Program-made: the position numbers and the translations under genes
NCBI GenBank assembly: GCA_963827595.1
Contig: CAWHBT010000001.1
Span: 372,001 to 436,000 of the forward strand
DNA from: DATEDA01 sp963827595
GTDB lineage: Bacteria; Pseudomonadota; Gammaproteobacteria; Burkholderiales; SG8-39
Direction of reading: 5' to 3'
DNA: 64,000 nucleotides
Shown here: in pieces, positions 1 to 7,461 of the stretch
Numbering within the stretch: the first letter of the stretch is position 1
How the letters are laid out: every line of letters begins with the position of its first letter
The notes under the pieces: model-generated
Database searches by the model: none
What the model was told of the DNA's origin: nothing
What the model saw: only the letters and a program-made list of their open reading frames with translations

Positions 1-2
1 CG

Positions 3-116
3 GCGTGGGTGCTCGCGCTCGTGCTGCCGGTCGGCTTCGCGCTGATCGCGGTCCGCTACGCGATCGTCGCGGCGGCCCGGATCCGCGGGCTCGCCTCGGC
101 CGGGGCCGGAAGTTGA
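3..116 (+). CDS. TRAP transporter small permease (DctQ), C-terminal end only
   Basis: Only the last 37 codons lie in the window; the gene starts upstream. The visible residues form one hydrophobic segment (ALVLPVGFALIAVRYAIVAA) followed by a short basic tail, as in the fourth helix and cytoplasmic end of DctQ small permeases. The TGA stop at 114-116 overlaps the TTG start of the DctM gene, the usual translational coupling of DctQ and DctM. The family call rests on this overlap and the downstream DctM rather than on the fragment itself. In TRAP carriers DctQ packs against DctM in the inner membrane. Confidence 0.72.
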   Translation, partial: AWVLALVLPVGFALIAVRYAIVAAARIRGLASAGAGS

Positions 117-1390
117 TCTGGGTTTCGCTCGCGCTCCTCGGCCTGGCGCTGTTCGGCGCGCCGCTCTTCACCGTGATCGCCGCGAGCGCGCTCCTCGGCT
201 TCGCCGCGAGCGGCATCGACCTCTCGGCGGTGATGGTCGAGTTTCACCGCCTGGGCGAGACCCCGGTGCTGGTCGCGATCCCGCTCTTCACCTTCGCCGG
301 CTATCTGCTGGGCGAGACCGGCGCACCGCGGCGCATCGTCCGGATCACGCAGGCGCTGCTCGGGTGGCTGCCGGGCGGCCTCGCGATCGTCACCATCGCC
401 AGCTGTGCGCTCTTCACCGCGTTCACCGGCGCGTCGGGCGTCACCATCGTCGCGCTCGGCGCCCTGCTCTACCCGGCACTGCAGCTCGCGGGCTACGGCG
501 AGCGCTTCAACCTCGGCCTGGTGACGAGCTCCGGGAGCCTCGGCGTGCTCTTCGCGCCCTCGCTGCCGCTGATCCTCTACGGCGTCGTCGCGCAGCAGCT
601 CCAGCTCGGGCGGCCGGTGTCGATCGAGGACCTGTTCCTCGCCGGGATCCTCCCCGGGCTCCTCATGCTCGTCATGCTCGGGGGCTGGAGCAGCTGGCGC
701 AACCGGGGGCTGCGAACCTCGATGGCCGCGTTCTCGTGGCGCGAGGCCATGGCGGCGGTGCGCGACTCGGCCTGGGAGATTCCGCTGCCGTTCGTCGTGC
801 TCGGCGGGATCTACGGCGGCTACTTCGCGGTCTCCGAGGCGGCGGCGGTCACCGTGGCGTACGTGCTGGTGGTCGAGGTGCTGATCTTGCGCGAGATCCC
901 GATCGCGAAGCTGCCCGACATCATGCGCCGCTCGATGGTCCTCGTCGGCGCGGTGCTCGCGATCCTCGGGATGGCGCTCGCCTCGACCAACTACCTGGTC
1001 GACGCCGAGGTGCCGGCGAAGCTCTTCACCGCCGTCAAGGAGCACATCACGAGCCCGCTGACCTTCCTCCTGTTGCTGAACGTGTTCCTGCTCGTCCTCG
1101 GGATGATCCTCGACATCTTCTCGGCGACCGTCATCATGGTCCCGCTCATCCTGCCGATCGCGATCGGCTACGGGATCGACCCGCTTCACCTCGGTATCGT
1201 GTTCCTCGCCAACATGCAGCTCGGCTACTTCACGCCGCCGGTGGGCATGAATCTCTTCATCGCAAGCCACCGCTTCGACAAGCCGATCCTCGAGATCTGC
1301 CATGCCACGCTGCCGTTCTTCTTCATCCTGCTCGCGGCGGTCCTGATCATCACCTACTGGCCGGCGCTGTCGCTCGCGCTGGTGCGCTGA
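113..1390 (+). CDS. TRAP transporter large permease (DctM)
   Basis: This is the sodium-coupled large membrane subunit of a TRAP (tripartite ATP-independent periplasmic) importer. The 425 residues are almost wholly hydrophobic with about 12 helices. They show DctM hallmarks: an early FTFAGYLLGETG segment, a GASGVTIVALGALLYPAL stretch, and the C-terminal LGMILDIFSATVIMVPLILP and GYFTPPVGMNLF segments that line the substrate and sodium path. I chose TTG 113 because it overlaps the DctQ stop and starts directly at the first helix; the frame is open further upstream but that part reads like non-coding sequence. No DctP binding protein follows. The next genes are a lipoprotein and a ring-catabolism set, so an aromatic or dicarboxylic acid substrate is a reasonable inference. 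Confidence 0.9.
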   Translation: MIWVSLALLGLALFGAPLFTVIAASALLGFAASGIDLSAVMVEFHRLGETPVLVAIPLFTFAGYLLGETGAPRRIVRITQALLGWLPGGLAIVTIASCALFTAFTGASGVTIVALGALLYPALQLAGYGERFNLGLVTSSGSLGVLFAPSLPLILYGVVAQQLQLGRPVSIEDLFLAGILPGLLMLVMLGGWSSWRNRGLRTSMAAFSWREAMAAVRDSAWEIPLPFVVLGGIYGGYFAVSEAAAVTVAYVLVVEVLILREIPIAKLPDIMRRSMVLVGAVLAILGMALASTNYLVDAEVPAKLFTAVKEHITSPLTFLLLLNVFLLVLGMILDIFSATVIMVPLILPIAIGYGIDPLHLGIVFLANMQLGYFTPPVGMNLFIASHRFDKPILEICHATLPFFFILLAAVLIITYWPALSLALVR

Positions 1391-1447
1391 CGGCGCCGGC
1401 CGGGGGCCGGTTGCGGTTTGACCGCGCCCGGGCGATGATCCGCGCCG

Positions 1448-2050
1448 ATGAGATTCGTCAGCCTGCTCGCCGCCGCCGCGGCCGCCGTCCTGGGCGGCTG
1501 CGCGTCGACCACGATCGTCAACCAGTGGGAGAACGCCAGCGACCGCGGGCCGCCGTGCAAGCAGCTGCTCGTCGTCGGGGTGACGCCGAATGCGAGCGTG
1601 CGGCGCGTCTTTGAGGACGAGCTGGTGAAGGTCGCGCTCGCGCGCGGGGTCGTCGCCATTCCGAGCTACACGCTGATCCCGGAAGACGGGCCGGTCCCCG
1701 ATGCCCGGCTCGCTGAGGCGGTGCGGCGCGCGGCGGTCGACTGCGTGCTCACGACCCGGGTCGTGCAGGTCGCGACGCAGCTCGAGGTGGTCCCGCAGCC
1801 GGGGGTCTGGGGCCCGCCGTTCGGCTTCTACGGGTGGTACGGCGGCGCGTGGGGCCCGGCGTACGCCTACCCGCCGCAGGTCGTGGCCCGGGACATCGTC
1901 TACGCCGAGGTGCGGCTCTTCCGCACCAGCCCGGACACGCTCGCGTGGGCCGCGACGACCCAGACCTTCGCGCCGACCGACGTGCGCAAGGAGTCGACCG
2001 AGTTCGCGCAGCTGGTCTTCGGGCAGCTGGCGGAACGCAAGCTGATCTGA
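1448..2050 (+). CDS. Predicted outer-membrane or periplasmic lipoprotein, function unknown
   Basis: A 200-residue protein with a signal peptide and lipobox: positively charged start, hydrophobic Ala-rich core, then LGGC with Cys at about residue 18, which would be lipidated. The mature part has an alpha/beta look (LLVVGVTPN, VRRVFEDELVKVALARGVVAIPSY). A Gly/Tyr/Trp/Pro-rich loop follows (GPPFGFYGWYGGAWGPAYAY, residues about 121-140), and the C-terminal strands (YAEVRLFRTSPDTLAWAATT) look like those of small envelope lipoproteins that report on bacterial surface stress. I do not recognise a named family. It lies 57 bp after the TRAP permease and 68 bp before the decarboxylase-like gene, so it may simply be inserted between catabolic genes. 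Confidence 0.75.
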   Translation: MRFVSLLAAAAAAVLGGCASTTIVNQWENASDRGPPCKQLLVVGVTPNASVRRVFEDELVKVALARGVVAIPSYTLIPEDGPVPDARLAEAVRRAAVDCVLTTRVVQVATQLEVVPQPGVWGPPFGFYGWYGGAWGPAYAYPPQVVARDIVYAEVRLFRTSPDTLAWAATTQTFAPTDVRKESTEFAQLVFGQLAERKLI

Positions 2051-2118
2051 GGCGCACGCGGCATGAGCGCGCCGGGCCGCCAAGCGCGAAACCTTGGCGC
2101 GAACGACAAGGTAGTCTA

Positions 2119-3010
2119 ATGAGCGCGCCAATGAAGCTCCGCACCCTGCTCGGGGACTACCCGGTCACCGCGGCCCTGAAGAAGGGCGAGGTCCGGTCGT
2201 CGGACGTCGCGCTCGACTTCGCCGACGTCAAGGTGCCGAACACGGCGTTCAAGCGGGTGGTGCGCGAGCTCGAGTTCGACGTCGCCGAGCTCGCCATCGT
2301 CACCTTCCTCATGGCCAAGGCGCTACGGGAAGCCGCTCGTCCTCGTGCCGACGGTGCTGATCGGGCGGTTCCAGCATCCGTTCATCGTCTACAACGCCGA
2401 GCGCGGCCCGCTCACGCCCGGCGACCTCGCCGGCCGGCGGGTCGGCATCCGCTCCTATTCCGTGACCACGGTGACCTGGATCCGCGGCATCCTCGCCGAC
2501 GACTACGGCGTCGACCTCGACCGCGTCAACTGGGTGACCTTCGAGGACGCGCACGTTGCCGAGTTCCGCGATCCGCCGGCGGTCGAGCGCGCGTCCGCCG
2601 GAAAGGATCTCGTCCAGATGCTGCTCCATGGCGAGGTCGACGCGGCGATCGTGGGCGCGGTGCCCACCGATCCGCGGCTGAAGCCGCTGATCGCCGACCC
2701 CGCTGCGGCAGCGGAGGCCTGGCGCCGGAAGAACGGCGCACTGCAGATCAACCACATGGTGGTGGTGAAGGACACGCTCTCGAAGTCCAACCCGCGTGCG
2801 GTGCAGGAGGTCTACCGGCTGCTCGCCGAGAGCAAGCGGGCCGCCGGGCTGCCGGCGAAGGGCGAGCCCGACGCGAACCCGTTCGGGGTCGAGGCGAACC
2901 GCCGCAACCTCGAGGTCGCCATCGACTACGTTCACCGGCAGGGGCTCATTCCACGACGCTTCGCGGTCGACGAGCTCTTCGACGACGTGACCCGCGCGCT
3001 GGGCCGGTAG
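2119..3010 (+). CDS. 4,5-dihydroxyphthalate decarboxylase-like protein (frameshifted)
   Basis: Two frames together give a protein of about 296 residues. Codons 2119 to about 2320 encode MKLRTLLGDYPVTAALKKG ... FDVAELAIVTFLMAKA. After a one-base slip near 2320-2322 the match resumes with YGKPLVLVPTVLIGRFQHPF and runs to the stop at 3010 (RSYSVTTVTWIRGILADDYG, DPRLKPLIADP). This is the pattern of 4,5-dihydroxyphthalate decarboxylase (Pht5), whose fold is that of type 2 periplasmic binding proteins. There is no signal peptide, so a cytoplasmic decarboxylase is favoured over a receptor. It is followed 18 bp later by ligJ, which fits conversion of dihydroxyphthalate to protocatechuate before ring cleavage. 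The slip could be a sequencing error (one extra C) or a true lesion. Confidence 0.72.
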
Positions 3011-3028
3011 CGCATCAGTGAGGACGCG

Positions 3029-4048
3029 ATGATCATCGACTGCCACGGGCATTACACGACCGCCCCCAAAGCGCTGGAGGAGTTCCGCAAGCGCCAGCTC
3101 GCGGACCTCGAGAGCGGCAAGGCCGCCGCCGCGCATGCGTCGCTCGGCATCAGCGACGACCAGATCCGGGAGAGCCTGGAGGGCGCCCAGCTCAAGATCC
3201 AGCGCGAGCGGGGCACCGACCTCACGATCTTCTCCCCACGTGCGATGGGGATGAGCCATCACCTCGGCAACGAGGCGACGAGCCGGCAGTGGGCGACCAT
3301 CTGCAACGACCTCATCCACCGGGTCGGCACGCTCTATCCGGACAACTTCGTCGGCGTGTGCCAGCTGCCCCAGTCGCCCGGGGTGCCGCCGAAGAACTCG
3401 ATCGCCGAGCTCGAGCGCTGCGTGACGGAGCTCGGCTTCATCGGCTGCAACCTCAATCCCGACCCCTCCGGCGGCTACTGGAAGGATCCGCCGCTCACCG
3501 ACAAGTGGTGGTATCCGTTCTACGAGAAGATGGTGGAGCTCGACGTCCCGGCGATGATCCACGTCAGCGCCTCCTGCAACCCGAACTTCCACGGCACCGG
3601 CGCGCACTACATCAACGGCGACACCACCGCGTTCATGCAGTTCATCACCGCGGACCTCTTCAAGGACTTCCCGACGCTGCGGTTCATCATCCCGCACGGC
3701 GGCGGCGCGGTGCCGTACCACTGGGGCCGCTACCGCGGGATCGCGCAGGACATGGGCAAGCCGCCGCTCAAGGCGCTGCTCCTGAACAACGTCTTCTTCG
3801 ACACCTGCGTGTATCACCGTCCCGGGATCGAGCTCCTCCTCAAGGTCATTCCCGCGGACAACATCCTGTTCGCATCGGAGATGGTCGGCGCCGTGCGGGG
3901 CATCGACCCCGAGACCGGGCAGTACTACGACGACACCAAGCGCTATATCGACTCCATCGAGTGGCTGGCCGCCGCAGACCGGGAGAAGATCTTCCACGGC
4001 AACGTGCGGAAGGTGTATCCGCGCTTCGCGCAGCGCGCGTCGCGGTAG
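3029..4048 (+). CDS. ligJ: 4-oxalomesaconate hydratase
   Basis: A 339-residue amidohydrolase-2 superfamily enzyme that hydrates 4-oxalomesaconate to 4-carboxy-4-hydroxy-2-oxoadipate in the protocatechuate 4,5-cleavage and gallate pathways. The start MIIDCHGHYTTAPKALE carries the HxH metal motif (His6, His8). Other segments are very close to LigJ of Sphingobium SYK-6 as I remember it: NLNPDPSGG, PPLTDKWWYPFYEKMVELDV, FIIPHGGGAVPYHWGR, LFASEMVGAVRGIDP and YYDDTKRYI. Length matches the family (about 340). It sits between the decarboxylase-like gene and a LigB-type dioxygenase that starts only 5 bp after its stop, so all three are probably one transcript. Confidence 0.93.
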   Translation: MIIDCHGHYTTAPKALEEFRKRQLADLESGKAAAAHASLGISDDQIRESLEGAQLKIQRERGTDLTIFSPRAMGMSHHLGNEATSRQWATICNDLIHRVGTLYPDNFVGVCQLPQSPGVPPKNSIAELERCVTELGFIGCNLNPDPSGGYWKDPPLTDKWWYPFYEKMVELDVPAMIHVSASCNPNFHGTGAHYINGDTTAFMQFITADLFKDFPTLRFIIPHGGGAVPYHWGRYRGIAQDMGKPPLKALLLNNVFFDTCVYHRPGIELLLKVIPADNILFASEMVGAVRGIDPETGQYYDDTKRYIDSIEWLAAADREKIFHGNVRKVYPRFAQRASR

Positions 4049-4053
4049 GCGCC

Positions 4054-5040
4054 GTGGCGCGCTTCGCGGCCGCGTTCGGCTCGTCGCATAGCGTGATGCT
4101 GACCGCCGAGCTGGGCGACTGGCTGACGCGGTTCCGCGAGACCGACCCGCGGCTGCCGTTCTACGACCGCGCGGGCGCGCCGTGCTCGTACGCCGACGTT
4201 CTCGCCCGCGCACCCGCGAACGCCGCGGAGCTCATCACCCCGGAGCTGATCACCGCACGGTTCGAAGCGGTGCAGGAAGCGATGGCGCGCCTCAAGGGCG
4301 AGATCGCGTCCGCGGCGCTGGACGCCCTGATCGTCGTCGGCGACGACCAGTACGAGCTCTTCCACGACCAGCACATGCCGTCGATCGGCATCTACTACGG
4401 CGCGACGATCCGCAACGCCACGCAACCGGCCGTGCCGCCGGCGGAGTGGCATCGGCGCGCCCAACTGCGCCGTCTGGAAGAGAAGCAGGATGCGCACTAT
4501 CCGTGCCACCGCGCGCTCGCGCTCCATCTGATCGAGGGTCTGGTCGAGCGCGAGTTCGACGTGTCCGCGCTGGCCGGTCTCGTCGGCGACCAGTTCGAGG
4601 GCCACGCTTACGCGTTCGTCCACCGCCGCTACCTCAACGGCGCCGCGGTGCCGATCGTCCCGATCTTCCTCAACACTTACAACCCGCCTAACCAGCCGCA
4701 CCCCAAGCGGTGCCTGCGGCTCGGCGCGGCGCTCCGCGAGCTCATCACCGGTTTTCCGGAGGACCTCCGCGTCGGTCTGCTCGCCTCCGGCGGGCTGAGC
4801 CACTTCGTCGTGGAGGAGGACCTGGACCGGGCGGTGATCGACGCGCTGCGGCGGAAGGACACCGACGCGCTCGCGCGCCTCGACCCGCGGCGGCTGCAAG
4901 CCGGCAGCTCCGAAATCCGGAACTGGATCGTCGTCGGCGCCGCGGCCGCGGACCTCGATCTCACATGGGTCTCCTATACCCCGGCGTATCGGACCCCGGC
5001 GCTGACCGGCACCGGTCTCTGCTTTGCGCGATGGAGCTGA
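4054..5040 (+). CDS. LigB-type (class III) extradiol ring-cleavage dioxygenase
   Basis: A 328-residue member of the LigB catalytic-subunit superfamily, non-haem Fe(II) enzymes that open catechol-type rings such as protocatechuate or gallate between or beside the hydroxyls. Visible family elements are the N-terminal GSSHSVML with the first metal-type His, the central ALIVVGDDQYELFHDQHMPS segment, and the C-terminal LLASGGLSHFVVEEDLDRAV with the conserved catalytic SGGLSH His. GTG 4054 was chosen as the first start after the ligJ stop. There is no adjacent LigA alpha subunit and no fused LigA domain, unlike the two-subunit LigAB or fused gallate dioxygenases. The substrate is therefore uncertain; the LigJ neighbour favours gallate or protocatechuate. 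The stop overlaps a possible upstream ATG of the next gene. Confidence 0.85.
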   Translation: MARFAAAFGSSHSVMLTAELGDWLTRFRETDPRLPFYDRAGAPCSYADVLARAPANAAELITPELITARFEAVQEAMARLKGEIASAALDALIVVGDDQYELFHDQHMPSIGIYYGATIRNATQPAVPPAEWHRRAQLRRLEEKQDAHYPCHRALALHLIEGLVEREFDVSALAGLVGDQFEGHAYAFVHRRYLNGAAVPIVPIFLNTYNPPNQPHPKRCLRLGAALRELITGFPEDLRVGLLASGGLSHFVVEEDLDRAVIDALRRKDTDALARLDPRRLQAGSSEIRNWIVVGAAAADLDLTWVSYTPAYRTPALTGTGLCFARWS

Positions 5041-5051
5041 AAGCCCGCCCG

Positions 5052-6197
5052 ATGACCGAACCGACGAAGCCCCCGTTTCGCGCCGACCAGGTCGGCAGCC
5101 TGCTTCGCAACCCGGCGCTCCGCGCGGCGCACGAACAGGCGCTCGCAGGCAAGTTCGACGCCGCGGCGCTGCGCGAGCTCGAGGATCGCGGCATCCGCGA
5201 GGCGATCGCGCTCCAGGAATCGGTCGGGCTGCACCCGATCACCGACGGGGAGCTCCGCCGCACGTCGTTCCACGCCGACTTCATCGAGAAGCTGGACGGC
5301 GCCCGCTCGACGGGAAGCCTGCCGGTGCAAGGGGCGGCAGGCGGCGCGCTGGCGGCGGCGCCCGCGGGCGACAAGCCCTTCGCGCCGCGCGCGTTCGCGA
5401 TCACCGGCAAGCTCCGCCACGCGCGGCCGATCGAGGTCGAGAACTTCAGGTTCGTCAAAGCGCACACGAAGCGCACTGCGAAGCAGGCCATCCCCTCGCC
5501 CACCATGCTGCTGCGCGGCGGCCGGGCGGCGGTCAGCCGCGAGGCGTATCCGGATCTGGCGGCGTTCCACGCCGACATCGCCAAGGTCTACCGGGAAGAG
5601 CTGCGACAGCTGGGCGATGCCGGCTGCAGCTACGTGCAGCTCGACGACACGAACTTCGCCTATCTCTGCGATCCGAAGCTGCGCGAGGTCTTCCGGCAAT
5701 GGGGCGACGATCCGGCGGAGGTTCCGGACCGCTTCGCGCGGCTGATCAACTCCGTCATCGCCGACCGGCCGGCGGGCATGGTCGTCGGCATCCACCTGTG
5801 CCGCGGGAACTCCGCCGGCCGGTGGGCCGCCGAAGGCGGGTACGAGCCGATCGCCGACGTGCTGCTCAACCGGATCGACGTCGACGCGTACTTCCTCGAG
5901 TACGACGACGCGCGTTCTGGCGGGTTTGAGCCGCTGCGCTTCTTCCCGCGCAACTCGCGGAAGAAGGTCGTGCTCGGCCTGGTGAGCACGAAGGTCCCGG
6001 CGCTCGAGCCGAAGGACGATCTCAAGCGCCGGATCGACGCGGCGGCGAAGTACGTGCCGCTCGAGAGCCTGTGCCTCAGTCCCCAGTGCGGGTTCGCGAG
6101 CACCTTCCTGGGAAACCCCATCAGCGAGGACGTGCAGCGCCGCAAGCTCGAGCTGGTGGTGCAGACCGCGACCGAAGTCTGGGGCACGCCCCGCTAG
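5052..6197 (+). CDS. Stand-alone MetE C-terminal-domain (cobalamin-independent methionine synthase II family) protein
   Basis: A 381-residue protein with only the C-terminal zinc barrel of MetE; the N-terminal folate-binding half is missing. Opening residues FRADQVGSLLRNPALR and ITDGELRR are family signatures. The zinc ligands look intact: His248-x-Cys250 (GIHLCRGNS), an acidic LEYDDAR near residue 283, and Cys346 in SPQCGF. The family includes alkyl-thiol transferases such as epoxyalkane:coenzyme M transferase as well as methionine synthases, so methionine synthesis should not be assumed. An in-frame ATG at 5031, inside the previous gene, is an alternative start. It ends the meta-cleavage operon. 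A second paralogue lies at 24932-26052 in another catabolic operon. Confidence 0.85.
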   Translation: MTEPTKPPFRADQVGSLLRNPALRAAHEQALAGKFDAAALRELEDRGIREAIALQESVGLHPITDGELRRTSFHADFIEKLDGARSTGSLPVQGAAGGALAAAPAGDKPFAPRAFAITGKLRHARPIEVENFRFVKAHTKRTAKQAIPSPTMLLRGGRAAVSREAYPDLAAFHADIAKVYREELRQLGDAGCSYVQLDDTNFAYLCDPKLREVFRQWGDDPAEVPDRFARLINSVIADRPAGMVVGIHLCRGNSAGRWAAEGGYEPIADVLLNRIDVDAYFLEYDDARSGGFEPLRFFPRNSRKKVVLGLVSTKVPALEPKDDLKRRIDAAAKYVPLESLCLSPQCGFASTFLGNPISEDVQRRKLELVVQTATEVWGTPR

Positions 6198-6200
6198 CGG

Positions 6201-7292
6201 TCAGAAGAGCGCCAGCTGCGGCCCGGTTCGCGGCGGGCGGAAACGCGTCGTATCGAGCCCGCCGCGCCGGTCGGTGTTGAACCCCAGCCGCTCGCACGCG
6301 AGCGCGAAGCGCTTGCCGAGGAGCTCGGCGAAGTTGCCGGTGCCGCGCTGCCTGACGCCGAATGTCGAATCGTAGTCCTTGCCGCCGCGCATCTGGTGGA
6401 CGAGGCTCATCACGTGCTCGGCCTTCAGCGGGTGGTGCGTCGCGAGCCATTCCTTGAAGAGCGGCGCGACCTCGTGAGGCAGCCGCAGCAGGACGTAGCC
6501 CGCCTGGGTCGCGCCTGCTTCCCGCGCACGCTCGAGGATCTCCTCCATGTGACGGTCGGTGATGAAGGGGATCACCGGCGCAACGAGGACGCCGGTCGGG
6601 ATGCCGGCGGCGACGAGCCGCTTGATCGCTTCGAGCCGCCGGTGCGGCGCTGCCGCACGCGGCTCGAGTTTGCGGGCGAGCTCGGCGTCGAGGTTGGTCA
6701 CCGAAACGTGGACTCGCGCCAGGTCTTTCGCTGCCATCGGGGCGATCAGATCGATGTCGCGCTCGACGAGCGCGCCCTTGGTGACGATCGTGAACGGATG
6801 CTCGCACTCGACGAGCACCTCGAGGATCGAGCGGGTGATGCCGAGCTCGCGCTCGGCCGGCTGGTACGGGTCGGTGTTCGCCCCGAGTGTGATCGAACTG
6901 CAGCGGTAGTTCGGAGCCGCAAGCTCCTTGCGCAGCAGCTCCGCGGCGTTCGTCTTGGCGAAGATGCGGGTCTCGAAGTCGAGGCCGGGGGAGAGGCCGA
7001 GGTAGGCGTGGGACGGCCGAGCGTAGCAGTAGACACAACCGTGCTCGCATCCATGGTAGGGGTTGATCGACTGCGTGAACGGGAGATCCGGCGAGTCGTT
7101 CCGGGCGATGATCGATTTCGCCGTCTCAAGTGTGACAACCGTCTCGAGCCGCCGCGGCTCCTCTTCCTCACGCACCCAGCCGTCGTCGACGGCTTCCCGC
7201 GCCCAGGACTCGTAGCGGCCCTCCAGGTTCGAGGGCGCCCCGCGGCCCTTGGTCGGGGCGCCGCGGTCGCCGCGGGTGGTCTTGAGCGCCAT
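6201..7292 (-). CDS. PA0069 / Rv2578c-type radical SAM protein (SplB-like)
   Basis: A 363-residue radical SAM protein. After a basic leader (KTTRGDRGAPTKGRGAPSN) comes NPYHGCEHGCVYCYARP, with the CX3CX2C iron-sulfur motif at Cys82, Cys86 and Cys89. Then come a barrel (ITLGANTDPYQPAERE, FTIVTKG, VSVTNLD) and the RQRGTGNFAELLGKRF end typical of the PA0069/Rv2578c family. These relatives of spore photoproduct lyase are associated with DNA damage, but the reaction is not established. The ATG abuts a LexA-like operator and a strong sigma70-type promoter with no Shine-Dalgarno (see 7293-7326). It converges with the MetE-like gene with only 3 bp between the stops. Confidence 0.9.
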   Translation of the reverse strand: MALKTTRGDRGAPTKGRGAPSNLEGRYESWAREAVDDGWVREEEEPRRLETVVTLETAKSIIARNDSPDLPFTQSINPYHGCEHGCVYCYARPSHAYLGLSPGLDFETRIFAKTNAAELLRKELAAPNYRCSSITLGANTDPYQPAERELGITRSILEVLVECEHPFTIVTKGALVERDIDLIAPMAAKDLARVHVSVTNLDAELARKLEPRAAAPHRRLEAIKRLVAAGIPTGVLVAPVIPFITDRHMEEILERAREAGATQAGYVLLRLPHEVAPLFKEWLATHHPLKAEHVMSLVHQMRGGKDYDSTFGVRQRGTGNFAELLGKRFALACERLGFNTDRRGGLDTTRFRPPRTGPQLALF

Positions 7293-7326
7293 ACTGTAAT
7301 TTTAGCCAGTTTGCCGGCCTTGGCAA
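7293..7326 (-). promoter_or_regulatory. Sigma70-type promoter with overlapping LexA-like box for the radical SAM gene
   Basis: On the minus strand, -35 TTGCCA (7326-7321), a 16-nt spacer and -10 TAAAAT (7304-7299) lie just before the ATG at 7292. The -10 is covered by CTG-N10-CAG (7294-7309; + strand CTGTAATTTTAGCCAG), matching the LexA consensus CTGTATATATATACAG at 11 of 16 positions, including both CTG/CAG ends. Transcription would start at or next to the ATG, so the message may be leaderless; no Shine-Dalgarno is visible. The homologue PA0069 belongs, as I recall, to the LexA regulon of Pseudomonas aeruginosa, which supports the reading. Confidence 0.6.
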
Positions 7327-7461
7327 GGCCCGCCGGTCGCGCTGTTACAGAGCCGAAACAAAAAACCCGGCGTGGACATCGAGGCGTTACCGGGAGTGCG
7401 TAGCCTTCGTGCCCGTCGCTCGCACGAGCTCCTTCGTGCGCGCGCTCCATCGGAGGTGAAA

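Noticed and set aside
2079..2098. GCCAAG-N8-CTTGGC dyad before the Pht5-like gene
   Set aside because: Short arms with GC bias; no promoter or regulator link, so it is not reported as a site.
56..2131. A 691-codon open frame on the minus strand
   Set aside because: It is antisense to DctM and the lipoprotein, is Arg/Asp/His-rich without any fold signature, and is typical of shadow frames in very GC-rich DNA.
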